Origin: Nanobdellota archaeon
Lineage (GTDB): Archaea; Nanobdellota; Nanobdellia; Parvarchaeales; Parvarchaeaceae
NCBI GenBank assembly: GCA_021797085.1
Contig: JAKAAG010000006.1
Location: 1-47,639 of the forward strand
Direction: 5' to 3'
Length of the DNA stretch: 47,639 nucleotides
Below, piece after piece: positions 1-8,893 of this stretch. Below the pieces are notes generated by a model. It was not told the DNA's origin and did not search any database. It was given only the letters and a program-made list of their open reading frames with translations. The stretch's first letter is position 1; each line of letters begins with the position of its first letter. A program made the position numbers and the translations under genes.

Positions 1-438
1 GGCGAAACAATCTCAATTTTCATAGTGATAGCTCTTATCTTGTTTTTCCCAGCAATCTTTGGGCCATCCCAGCAGATAGGGCCAACAATGTCAGGAGTTG
101 GCTTTACTCCATTTATTGTAACTTCAGTCAACTGTGTAAGTTCTCATTTGAGTATAACTCTTGATAGCGGAGTTTTCTTGAACGGTGCTTCCTCTATAAC
201 ACTAAACAACATGTCTCTCCATGGAATTACTGGTCTGAATGCGACAAGTGCGTTCTCAACATCAATAACGCCTAAAACCGTTCTTTCTAATAGTAAATTC
301 GTAATAAGTTTTAACGATTTAAAGTGTAATTCCAGGGATTTCGTAACAGCATCTGGAAACCTAAGTTATAGCCCGCTAATCAAAGGTGTTACTTCTACTG
401 ATTACACAACCGGATTTATAAATGCATTACTCAGTTGA
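1..438 (+). CDS. 3' part of a membrane-anchored pilin-like/surface protein (5' end outside window)
   Basis: Frame is open from base 1 (GETISIFIVIALILFFPAIFGPS...); TM helix then Ser/Thr/Asn-rich ectodomain similar to that of the next gene (510-1160). Confidence 0.6.
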   Translation, partial: GETISIFIVIALILFFPAIFGPSQQIGPTMSGVGFTPFIVTSVNCVSSHLSITLDSGVFLNGASSITLNNMSLHGITGLNATSAFSTSITPKTVLSNSKFVISFNDLKCNSRDFVTASGNLSYSPLIKGVTSTDYTTGFINALLS

Positions 439-509
439 ATTATTTCATAGGTTTCCTTATTTTCTGAGATATGGTATAAGTTTTTAAATAAACAAATCCT
501 ATCTCTTCT

Positions 510-1160
510 ATGGTTTGGGATACAAGCAAGAAAGCAAGCAAGCTTTGGATACTTTTAGGCTTAATAGGAATTGGTCAGCTTGTAGCATTGATATATTCTC
601 TGGTTAAAAAGAACGACAGGGACAGAGTCTTAGGCGTTCTTTTCATTCTGGGTTGGCTTGGAGACATAATAATATACTTCTTAGAGAAGGATAAGGATCA
701 GTACATGGCAAGCATGTCGCTGTATCTTTTGATAGGTGAGATTGTTGTTATTGTCGTTGCGGTGTTATTCTTTTCGCTTGGTTTATTTAGTCCTGGCCTT
801 GCAAGTGTAACAGCAAGTAGTAGCGGATTCAGTCCATTCACGGCAAGCGCAGTGGTGTGTAATAGCAGTGGATTAGAGGTGTCCTTCTATGTGAATTCTT
901 TACCTGACGGTGCAAACTCCGCAACAATAATAAAGGCAACCTACTTTTCAGGATCAGGGATTACTCCTAGTTCTGGTACATTGACGCCTTCTGTTTCAAC
1001 AATATCAACAGGTACCAGCTTCATTTTGTCCTCACCTTCTGCAAGATGCAGTTCTGGATCTCCGTTTGTAGCGTCAGGGGCATTGAATTACGCAGTCAAT
1101 ATTAATGGAGTTTCAGAAAACTATAGTGCAACTGGTACAATAGCCGGCATGGGCAGTTGA
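510..1160 (+). CDS. membrane protein: N-terminal multi-TM module followed by pilin-like ectodomain
   Basis: TM segments plus 'GLFSPGLASVTASSSGFSPFTASAVVC...' resembling the post-TM segment of the class III signal-peptide protein at 41636 and the partial CDS at 1-438. Confidence 0.65.
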   Translation: MVWDTSKKASKLWILLGLIGIGQLVALIYSLVKKNDRDRVLGVLFILGWLGDIIIYFLEKDKDQYMASMSLYLLIGEIVVIVVAVLFFSLGLFSPGLASVTASSSGFSPFTASAVVCNSSGLEVSFYVNSLPDGANSATIIKATYFSGSGITPSSGTLTPSVSTISTGTSFILSSPSARCSSGSPFVASGALNYAVNINGVSENYSATGTIAGMGS

Positions 1161-1197
1161 AATAAGCGGAATTCTTTTTAAGGCTTTTTATAAATCC

Positions 1198-1761
1198 TCA
1201 GTAGATCTTCGCTACTCTTATACTTGATACAAAAGTTGATAAAGAAAGCAAAAACAAAGATATTGGAAGGATGTAAACGAAGTGATTCATTAAAAGAAAC
1301 GAAAGATCAACCAGAACAATTGCGGCTATGGCAAGGTAATTGGCATTCTTATATTTTGCCAGCGAGCTTATGCTGTTTACCATGTAAATTTCAAAAACAG
1401 AGTAAACAGTCCACAGCAGCGCAATAAGTAGAAGGTAAGGGTTAAGTGCATAGTGGCCCAATGGGAATACTGTGATTTGGCTATTTCCAAAGTAGAGGAA
1501 GATAAGGAGCAATGCTATACCAATAATCCATATGATCACATATGAATACCTAAAAAGCGTTTTTCTGTCTTTTTTCCATGCCTTTCTCCAGAATCTGTTT
1601 CTAAGGTAAAGGCCGGCAAGGTAAAGTACAATTATAAACGAGAAAGGAAAGAAGGAAAGCTTGTAATCTAAAATGAATTCTATGGATAGGACAGCAAGCG
1701 AAATTGTAGTAAGCGAAGAAAGGAAAAAACCTGCTTGCCTGGTTAAAACCTCAGCTTCCAT
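1198..1761 (-). CDS. multi-pass membrane protein, unknown function
   Basis: 187-aa ORF with about 6 hydrophobic segments; overlaps the downstream end of the PH-domain gene by 11 nt. Confidence 0.6.
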   Translation of the reverse strand: MEAEVLTRQAGFFLSSLTTISLAVLSIEFILDYKLSFFPFSFIIVLYLAGLYLRNRFWRKAWKKDRKTLFRYSYVIIWIIGIALLLIFLYFGNSQITVFPLGHYALNPYLLLIALLWTVYSVFEIYMVNSISSLAKYKNANYLAIAAIVLVDLSFLLMNHFVYILPISLFLLSLSTFVSSIRVAKIY

Positions 1762-2311
1762 TTGGATTCTGATATGTCACGTTGCCGATAAGCTTTAGAA
1801 CCGCTCCTTGAAAGGAATACGGATCACGTATGCCTCTAAGTACAATGTTGGGCCGGCCCTGCTCTTCTGGCCGTATAACAACCTTCCCTAGTTTAAGTAT
1901 CCTGTCTAAAATGCTTATGTCAACTGAAACATCGCTTATCTTTGAAGGAAGGATTATGTTTGTGTCCTTTGCTATGACTCCTTTTTGTATTATCACTCTG
2001 GAATTGGTTATTATGTATTCTATAAAGTAGACCTGCAGCTCAGAAATAAGTATATATATTATACCTATAATCTCCAAAACTGTTGAAATAATGGGAAGAG
2101 CTCCAATAAATGGGATGTTCTTTATACCTACATAGGAAAGAGCGGCAGAAAAGGAAAGGTCATAAGAAGGTTCAAAGATTGACAAAGCGGCAAATATTAC
2201 AATAGAGATAACAATAAGCCATACCCCTCTCCAAAATTCCTTCTGCCCCAGTATGGAAGGCTTCTCTGACCTTATTACTTTCTCGTTGGCAAGCATGAAC
2301 TGTTTCATCAT
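1751..2311 (-). CDS. bacterial-type PH domain (DUF304-like) membrane protein
   Basis: Two hydrophobic segments followed by 'YIITNSRVIIQKGVIAKDTNIILPSKISDVSVDISILDRILKLGKVVIRPEEQGRPNIVLRGIRDP', the bPH_2 pattern. Confidence 0.75.
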   Translation of the reverse strand: MMKQFMLANEKVIRSEKPSILGQKEFWRGVWLIVISIVIFAALSIFEPSYDLSFSAALSYVGIKNIPFIGALPIISTVLEIIGIIYILISELQVYFIEYIITNSRVIIQKGVIAKDTNIILPSKISDVSVDISILDRILKLGKVVIRPEEQGRPNIVLRGIRDPYSFQGAVLKLIGNVTYQNPNGS

Positions 2312-2360
2312 ATAACTATTAAATTAAATTAGCAATATATATCTTAGTTTAGGTGATTAT

Positions 2361-3047
2361 ATGAAAGTTGGAGCGTTGTTTACTGGCGGAAAAGATTCGA
2401 CTTACTCAGCATTCCTAGCAGGAAAAGAGAATGAAGTGGTATGTTTGATGAACATGTACTCGGAAAACAAGGACTCATACATGTTCCACACTGTGGGTGA
2501 TAAACTTCTTCAAATGCAGGCAGATGCTCTTTTAATACCTCTGGAAAGGCATAAGACAAAAGGAATAAAAGAAGAGGAGCTTTCTGATTTAAGGAATTTT
2601 ATAGCTGACATAAAGGAAAGATATAAAATAGAAGGAGTGGTAAGCGGTGCTCTCGCAAGCGAATACCAGTACAGTAGAATTAATGCAATCCTCAGTGACT
2701 TAGGACTTGTTTCTATAACACCACTATGGCACGTTAACATTGAGCAGTACCTCAGAAACTTGATAAAAGACGGCTTTCATGCAGTGATAGTGTCAGTTTC
2801 TGCTGACGGCTTGGATGAAGGATGGCTTGGCAAGGAAATAGACAACGAAAACCTAGAAAAGCTCATAGATCTAAGCAGAAGATACAGGTTCAACCTTGGC
2901 TTTGAAGGCGGAGAAGCAGAGACAGCCGTTTTGGATGGCCCGAATTTCAATTATGCAATAAAAATAAAAAAAAGTAAAGTAGTAAAAGACGAAGGAAAAG
3001 CATACTTGAGCATAGAAGAAGCTATAAAAGTTGACAAAGAAAATTGA
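2361..3047 (+). CDS. dph6: diphthine--ammonia ligase / Dph6-like PP-loop ATPase
   Basis: N-terminal PP-loop 'MKVGALFTGGKDSTYSAFLA', 'VVSGALASEYQYSRI', 'GFEGGEAETAVLDGPNF' typical of Dph6/MJ0570 family. Confidence 0.85.
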   Translation: MKVGALFTGGKDSTYSAFLAGKENEVVCLMNMYSENKDSYMFHTVGDKLLQMQADALLIPLERHKTKGIKEEELSDLRNFIADIKERYKIEGVVSGALASEYQYSRINAILSDLGLVSITPLWHVNIEQYLRNLIKDGFHAVIVSVSADGLDEGWLGKEIDNENLEKLIDLSRRYRFNLGFEGGEAETAVLDGPNFNYAIKIKKSKVVKDEGKAYLSIEEAIKVDKEN

Positions 3048-3137
3048 ATTTTTGTAATTTTTTTATAACTATAAATAATTAACAAATCCCCTATTATCTA
3101 TGTACAGAAAACAAATGATGTCACCAGCTGAACAGGG

Positions 3138-3299
3138 GTGTATTTTAGTTTAGTGCCTATAGTTAACAAGCTCAGGGGCATAAGCGAAGCGCATATTCCA
3201 GCGAGTGTTAACAATTACATACCATTTGAATGCAGGCCAAAAAGCTGGAAAATTCTGTCCAACTCCTTAGCAGATTACATAGAGATGTTGAAAAAGTGA
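3138..3299 (+). CDS. small hypothetical protein (53 codons, GTG start) with overlapping short upstream ORF
   Basis: Read from sequence (absent from ORF track): (M)YFSLVPIVNKLRGISEAHIPASVNNYIPFECRPKSWKILSNSLADYIEMLKK*. Upstream ORF ATG 3100..TAG 3153 in another frame (MYRKQMMSPAEQGCILV*). TATA-like 'tataaataat' near 3069-3080. Confidence 0.35.
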   Translation: MYFSLVPIVNKLRGISEAHIPASVNNYIPFECRPKSWKILSNSLADYIEMLKK

Positions 3300-3328
3300 G
3301 CGGAAAAAAAGACTTAGTTTTTATAGAA

Positions 3329-3895
3329 TTACATTGTTTTTTCAATTATCCTTTTTATCTTTTCATTTAATTCCGCAGATTCGTTTTCGCTGTTTTCGAG
3401 CCTGAAATCCGAAAGCTTTTCGGTTTCCTTTAAATTGAATATCTTTCTTTCGTTTCTGTCGCCGTTTAAAAACTCCTTGTATGATGAAGGAGCGTCAATC
3501 CTTTTTCTGTCCATTGTTCTTTTGAACCTTACCATCACAGGGGCATATACGAATATGTTGTAGAATTTTACCCCCTTCTGCCTCTTGAAGAACTTAATGT
3601 CGTTTGGAAAGCGTATCCCGGCTATTGCTATCCTGTCTTTTTTCACGCTTTTTATCCTTTTCATGCAGAGCTCCATTACATAGTCTTTTCCATACTTTTT
3701 CCTCAGTATGCCTTGGAGTTTTTGCTGCTCTTCTCTTGAAATCTTCCCCTTCTTCATCTTTGAAAGTTTCTCTCTTATTATGTCACCGGGGGAAATCTTG
3801 TAAAATCCGTATTTTTCTGTTAGAATGTCTGCTATGTAATCCTTTCCCCCTCCTGGAAGGGAAGACAAGCCAATAATTAAAACGTCTTTTTTCAC
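3329..3895 (-). CDS. P-loop nucleotide kinase, archaeal dephospho-CoA kinase-like (UPF0200-like)
   Basis: 'LIIGLSSLPGGGKDYIADILTEKYGFYKISPGDIIREKL' and 'RIAIAGIRFPNDIKFFKR', the pattern of archaeal AAA/CoaE-like kinases. Confidence 0.7.
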   Translation of the reverse strand: MKKDVLIIGLSSLPGGGKDYIADILTEKYGFYKISPGDIIREKLSKMKKGKISREEQQKLQGILRKKYGKDYVMELCMKRIKSVKKDRIAIAGIRFPNDIKFFKRQKGVKFYNIFVYAPVMVRFKRTMDRKRIDAPSSYKEFLNGDRNERKIFNLKETEKLSDFRLENSENESAELNEKIKRIIEKTM

Positions 3896-3976
3896 TGCTT
3901 ATAATGGAAGTTTTATAATAAAAATGTTTAATTGGCCGGAAAAGTACTTATTTGTTATTAATTCATATAATAATGG

Positions 3977-4504
3977 ATGGAAGACATTCCTAGGGCTGAA
4001 AGCAGGCTTGAGATATTTCTTTCACAGAGCCAGTTCAAAAAACAGGTCGATTCTTTGGGCTATAACGTATTCTCTTTTTTGTCTGACATGTATGAGGAGG
4101 GCAAGTTCAATGAAAATATACGGAAAATGTTTCCAAATGAGAAGAAGCAGGAATTTGATGAGATAGCAGAAGAGCTATCGGAAAAGAACGGCGCTTATCG
4201 CGGAATAATGTACAGGTACTTAGTGGATTCTGGAGATTACAGGCCGAAAGCCGTTTTTGGAAACGAGTATGAAAGAATAATGGGCCTGAAAAACAAAATA
4301 CTAGAGAAATTCGGAAAAAGCGGATATGGCTCTCTGTACAGTAATTTCATAAACGCGCAGTTCAATGATTCATTGATGGAAGCTGAGGGAGACGAGTTTT
4401 TCTACCTTGGAAAAAGAAGGTTCACACCGAAAGATAAAGACGAAGAGCTTATATGGATTTTCGGAAAGGTGGTTGAACTTATTTACAGGATTAACAACGA
4501 TTAA
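3977..4504 (+). CDS. hypothetical protein, paralog of next gene
   Basis: 175-aa ORF; alignable with 4506-5024 product (LEIFLSQSQFKKQVDSLGYNVFSF / LEALLSNSQITAQFFNLGYGVFRA). Confidence 0.65.
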   Translation: MEDIPRAESRLEIFLSQSQFKKQVDSLGYNVFSFLSDMYEEGKFNENIRKMFPNEKKQEFDEIAEELSEKNGAYRGIMYRYLVDSGDYRPKAVFGNEYERIMGLKNKILEKFGKSGYGSLYSNFINAQFNDSLMEAEGDEFFYLGKRRFTPKDKDEELIWIFGKVVELIYRINND

Positions 4505-4505
4505 A

Positions 4506-5024
4506 ATGGAAAAACCTTTGACGATGAAAAAGCTGGAAGCTCTTCTTTCCAATTCACAGATAACTGCACAGTTTTTCAACTTAGGTTACGGCGTTTTCAG
4601 GGCCTATTCAAAGGCTTACCAAGAATATGGCAATTTCTATGATCCTACTGATCCGAGTGGTAAAAGATACAACGACTTTAAGGAAGCAGATGAAGATGTA
4701 AGGTACATTAACAATAAAAATGGGGGAAAAGCTCTTCTTAGATACTGGTTTGAAACCAACAAGGATTATGTAGACAGGAAACTTTTCGGAAGGTTTTACA
4801 ACAGGGTTAAGTACCTAGAAAGAATGCTGGTTGACAACAAGCTATTGCAAGAGTTTGTCTACAGCGAATTGGTTGTGGAATTCATTGCAAACTTAGCATC
4901 AGATGAAAGCTTCAAGGAATACGGCTTCGATCAGTTTAATGACGGAAGGGAAAAGATCCTGCCGGCATACATAAAGGCTTTAGAATCTGTGTACAAGCTT
5001 TACATACAGAAGGCTTTGAACTGA
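4506..5024 (+). CDS. hypothetical protein, paralog of previous gene
   Basis: ATG at 4506 directly after the upstream stop at 4504; the ORF-track start at 4407 would overlap the upstream gene by 98 nt. Confidence 0.65.
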   Translation: MEKPLTMKKLEALLSNSQITAQFFNLGYGVFRAYSKAYQEYGNFYDPTDPSGKRYNDFKEADEDVRYINNKNGGKALLRYWFETNKDYVDRKLFGRFYNRVKYLERMLVDNKLLQEFVYSELVVEFIANLASDESFKEYGFDQFNDGREKILPAYIKALESVYKLYIQKALN

Positions 5025-6914
5025 TTATTTTAGGCGCAAAGCATCCAGTACATGTGGAGCGTGCGTCTCTACCCTGAACCTCTTCCTTATGTAGCTAGAA
5101 AGCTCCAGTATCTTCCCTTCTTCGCCGTGCCCTATTATTATTTTTCTCGGTCTTGGCCTTATGTCATTTACGAATCTTTCCAGTTGCTTTCTATCAGAGT
5201 GGCCGGAAAAACCCTCTATGGAGTAAACTAATGCACTTACCGAGAAATGTCTCAGCTTTCCATTAAGTTCTATATCAACCTCTCTTCCTCCGTTTTGTAT
5301 TGTTCTTCCAAGTGTTCCAACTCCTTGGTAAGAAACGAGAACAATGGCGTTCTTCGGATCTTCACACAAATTTGCAAAGTAGCTAACGGCTGGTCCGCCA
5401 TTTAACATTCCAGATGTTGCAAGTATGATTGCGGGCCCGCCTGCAAGAACTTGCTGTCTTTCTTCTTCACTGACAGTGTGCTTGAATATTGGCGATAAGA
5501 AAGGGTTGTTGTTGTGCGCTATTATCCTGTTTCTTGTTTCGCTGTTCATGAATTCGGGGTAAACAGTGTAGATTGCAGTTACGTCCCAAAGCATTCCGTC
5601 AACTATTACAGGTGCTTCAGGCAAAAGGCCATAGCGCTGCCATTCCTCTATGAGAAGCATCAATTCCTGGGCCCTTCCGACACCAAGTACTGGTACAAGC
5701 ACTTTGCCGTTGTTTGCTATTGTCTTGCTTATTATATCAAGGAAGAACTGTTCCGTTTCTGTTCTAGATGGCTGCGTATCAGACTCTCCACCATAAGTGC
5801 TTTCCATTATTAGCGTTTCAACCCTTTCAAACTGCGTTTCTGCCCTGTTTAGCGTCTTTGAATTGTCATACTTGAAATCTCCCGTGTAAAGTACGTTGTA
5901 GAAGCCGTTTCCTATGTTTAAATGTATCATTGCTGATCCCAGGATGTGACCGGCATTGTGCAGCGTTATCCTTATGTCAGGCGTTATGTCAGTAACTTCA
6001 TGGAAAGGCAGTGTTATTGAGTGCTTAAGCATTTCTTTGACGTCGTCAACATCAAATAATAATTTTGAGTTTGTCCTGCTTGCCAGGTTTATGTAATCTA
6101 AATGAAGTAAGGTCATAACATCCCTTGTCGGGGCAGTTGAGTATACTGGTCCTTTGTAACCATATTTGTAAAGCGCAGGAAGGAAACCGCAGTGATCTAG
6201 ATGGCTGTGCGTTATCACTACTGCGGCTAACTTAGAAATGTCAAACTCCGGAGCGTCTACTCTCGGGACAGGTTCCTTTGGGTTGCTTACATCAACACCT
6301 ACATCCAAAAGCACGGAACTTATCGGCGTTTGTACCAACACTGCAGACCTTCCAACGTGTCTGAATGCGCCTAAGGCGCTTATCCTTACCCAGTACTTGT
6401 CGTCAACCTCAAATTTCGAGTTGTATATGCTTTCTCCGATTTCATTAAGCATTTTTCTCCTGAATTTTGAATTGTCATAAAGCATCTCCCTTATAGCCTT
6501 TACTATATCGGATTTTATGAGCGGGGAACGCGCAAGTATAACAGACCAGCCTGTTTCTTCTTTTATCCTGTTTATGCCCGCTTTTCTGTCCCCCGATAAA
6601 ATCTCCGGCCTTTCGGCCTCTATCGTTACAATGCTTCTGGGCTCGTCAAACCAAAAATCAGTTATGTGTGCTTCCCCAAAATCCATCTTTCTTATCTTTT
6701 CTTCTGCTTCTTTTTCATTCATTAAAAGAGATGGATCAAGCCTTACTTCTACTCTTTTCTTCTCTTTGCTTACAAGGTTCCTTATAACTTCTGTATTGTC
6801 AAGAAAGAAGTTTCTGTTCTTTGTGTATATAACTATGTTTGAAACCTCGAAGTTTATGTCCTCTATAAGGGACTTGTCAGCTATGAATTCCGTTATTTCC
6901 TTTTTTATGTCCAT
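5025..6914 (-). CDS. fttA: KH-domain beta-CASP ribonuclease, archaeal termination factor FttA/aCPSF1
   Basis: Metallo-beta-lactamase 'VITHSHLDHCGFLPALYKYG', 'GHILGSAMIHLNIG', 'YTGDFKY', beta-CASP 'GFSGHSDRKQLERFV', 'IIGHGEEGK'; N-terminal KH regions. Confidence 0.95.
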   Translation of the reverse strand: MDIKKEITEFIADKSLIEDINFEVSNIVIYTKNRNFFLDNTEVIRNLVSKEKKRVEVRLDPSLLMNEKEAEEKIRKMDFGEAHITDFWFDEPRSIVTIEAERPEILSGDRKAGINRIKEETGWSVILARSPLIKSDIVKAIREMLYDNSKFRRKMLNEIGESIYNSKFEVDDKYWVRISALGAFRHVGRSAVLVQTPISSVLLDVGVDVSNPKEPVPRVDAPEFDISKLAAVVITHSHLDHCGFLPALYKYGYKGPVYSTAPTRDVMTLLHLDYINLASRTNSKLLFDVDDVKEMLKHSITLPFHEVTDITPDIRITLHNAGHILGSAMIHLNIGNGFYNVLYTGDFKYDNSKTLNRAETQFERVETLIMESTYGGESDTQPSRTETEQFFLDIISKTIANNGKVLVPVLGVGRAQELMLLIEEWQRYGLLPEAPVIVDGMLWDVTAIYTVYPEFMNSETRNRIIAHNNNPFLSPIFKHTVSEEERQQVLAGGPAIILATSGMLNGGPAVSYFANLCEDPKNAIVLVSYQGVGTLGRTIQNGGREVDIELNGKLRHFSVSALVYSIEGFSGHSDRKQLERFVNDIRPRPRKIIIGHGEEGKILELSSYIRKRFRVETHAPHVLDALRLK

Positions 6915-6991
6915 AAATTAATATAAAGTCTCTACCATAGGCTAAAATTCCAATAATCAGTTTATCCCATAAGATAAATGAAAAAGATGCA

Positions 6992-7612
6992 TTACTTGCT
7001 TACTACTTTCTGTATTTCTTCGTCTGAAAGTTTCTTGTAACCTTTTTTGTTTATTACTGCTATGTCTATTCCTTCTCCAGTGTAAACATCTCTTTTTATC
7101 GAAGAAGAGATTGCCTTATATGCCAGTTTTATTGCTTCCTCTTCTGTCATGTTGTCTTTGTAATCACCTTCAAGCACACCTAATGCGAATATTCCGCCGC
7201 TGCCAGTTACAGTGAATTTGTCCTTTCCCTGTCCACCGGCTTCATCTATTGAGAAAAGCTTTGGCTCTTTGTCGTATCCGCCTATTATAAACTCACCGTA
7301 AATCAAATTCATAGAAAGCCTTTTATTGAAAAGTATTGCACTCAATAAGCTAACCGCTCCGTCGGTATCCAATTTTGAACCTGACCTTATCTCATAAAGA
7401 GTAAGCTCTGATCTCATTAATCTAACCATGGCCTGCAAATCAGCAACCATCCCGGCCGTTGTTATGCCTATACTATCGCTTATAGCCATGACTTTTTCTG
7501 CATTCTTATTAGCGACTATGTGATCTGCAGTTGCCCTTCTATCTGCTGCAAGGATTACTCCGTCTTTGTACACTAATCCTAATGTCGTTGTTCCTGTTTT
7601 TACTATGCTCAT
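6992..7612 (-). CDS. psmB: proteasome subunit beta
   Basis: 'KTGTTTLGLVYKDGVILAADRRATADHIVANKNAEKV', catalytic N-terminal Thr motif, 'GSGGIFALGVLE'. Confidence 0.95.
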   Translation of the reverse strand: MSIVKTGTTTLGLVYKDGVILAADRRATADHIVANKNAEKVMAISDSIGITTAGMVADLQAMVRLMRSELTLYEIRSGSKLDTDGAVSLLSAILFNKRLSMNLIYGEFIIGGYDKEPKLFSIDEAGGQGKDKFTVTGSGGIFALGVLEGDYKDNMTEEEAIKLAYKAISSSIKRDVYTGEGIDIAVINKKGYKKLSDEEIQKVVSK

Positions 7613-7738
7613 ATAAGAATCTTAGTATTTTATTTACATTTCCTAATGACTTTATTAGTATTTAAACTTTTCTTAAACCGTTAGTTTTATATATGTGAAT
7701 TTGGCTAAGTATTAAACTAAGAAGATCTATATAATGAT

Positions 7739-8563
7739 ATGAAAGCAAGAACCTCTTTTACAATCGACGCAGATGTTGTCGCAAAACTTGACTCTTTAGT
7801 TGACAATATTTACTATAGGTCAAAGAGCGAAGCCGTTGAGGACATACTAAGAAAGTACTTTGAGAAACAGAACACCGCAATAATCCTTTGCGGTGGGGAA
7901 TTCACAGTCAATGGAACGGATTATTACAGGCCATTGGTAAAGATAGGTGAATCAACTGTAATAGAAAGGATAATTTCAAAGCTCAGGGTAAACAACTTCA
8001 GGAGCATAATGATATCCGGGAAGACTGAACTATTGAAGCAGATATTCTCAATATTGAAAAACGGTGAAGGATACGGAGTTGACATAAAGTACATAGATGA
8101 CAATAACTTAAAGGGAAGTGCGAAGGCTCTCGAAAGGGTAAAGCAGTACGTTGGAACAACAACTTTGTTTGTAACCGGCGATTCGATATTTGACATTGAT
8201 TTAAGAGACATGCTTAAATTCCACATGGCGCACAATAGCCCTGCTTCTATGGCGATATACATGCCAACTGATGTTTCGTTTCCTACAAAAGACAGGGTTA
8301 CATTGAAGGGAAGCAAGATACTCACGTATGAAAAGCTGCCTGAGCCCGTGAATTCAAAGCTGATACCTACATCTATTTTCCTGTTAGACCAGGATGTTTT
8401 CAAGTACATCCCACCCGGTGATTTGGAGTGGAACATAAAAACGGATCTGCTACCTTTGCTGGCAAAGGATGGCCTGCTTTTTGGCTATATCTACAACGGC
8501 GGATGGCTCAGCATAAAGACAAAGGAAGATATTGAAACCGCAAAGAAGCTTCTTGAAAAGTAG
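7739..8563 (+). CDS. ribbon-helix-helix (CopG-like) domain fused to sugar-phosphate nucleotidyltransferase-like domain
   Basis: N-term 'MKARTSFTIDADVVAKLDSLVDNIYYRSKSEAVEDILRKYF' = RHH; then 'TAIILCGGEFTVNGTDYYRPLVKIGESTVIERIISKL...LFVTGDSIFDIDLRDMLKFH' = Rossmann NTase fold. Confidence 0.8.
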   Translation: MKARTSFTIDADVVAKLDSLVDNIYYRSKSEAVEDILRKYFEKQNTAIILCGGEFTVNGTDYYRPLVKIGESTVIERIISKLRVNNFRSIMISGKTELLKQIFSILKNGEGYGVDIKYIDDNNLKGSAKALERVKQYVGTTTLFVTGDSIFDIDLRDMLKFHMAHNSPASMAIYMPTDVSFPTKDRVTLKGSKILTYEKLPEPVNSKLIPTSIFLLDQDVFKYIPPGDLEWNIKTDLLPLLAKDGLLFGYIYNGGWLSIKTKEDIETAKKLLEK

Positions 8564-8626
8564 TTTCTGTAATTCTTAAACAGTTTAACAGAAATGCTTA
8601 AATCTTAATGTCTACTTAGTTTTTCT

Positions 8627-8893
8627 ATGGAATTCAAGGATGTAGCAGAGCCAGTTGAGAAGATAACAAGAGAAGGCTCAAGAAATTTTATAAAGATAGG
8701 ACTTACAAAGGGAACAGAAGGGGAAAAAGAGATAACATTCATAAGCATAAAGAAAGGTTATACCATGGAAAAAGACGGAAAGGAAGAGGAAAGAATAAAG
8801 ACTAGTTTGACGGTTAATTTCGATGAACTGCCACTGCTTATAGAAGCATTGCAGAACTTCAAGAACAAGTTAGAATCAAGCAGCTTCTCTTAA
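8627..8893 (+). CDS. small conserved-looking protein, possibly PC4/ssDNA-binding-like
   Basis: 88-aa ORF; 'FISIKKGYTMEKDGKEEERIKTSLTVNFDELPLLIEALQNF' is reminiscent of PC4-type folds; weak. Confidence 0.45.
   Translation: MEFKDVAEPVEKITREGSRNFIKIGLTKGTEGEKEITFISIKKGYTMEKDGKEEERIKTSLTVNFDELPLLIEALQNFKNKLESSSFS

Noticed and set aside
7924-8436. 170-aa minus-strand ORF
   Set aside because: Fully antisense to the RHH-NTase gene, no recognisable domain.
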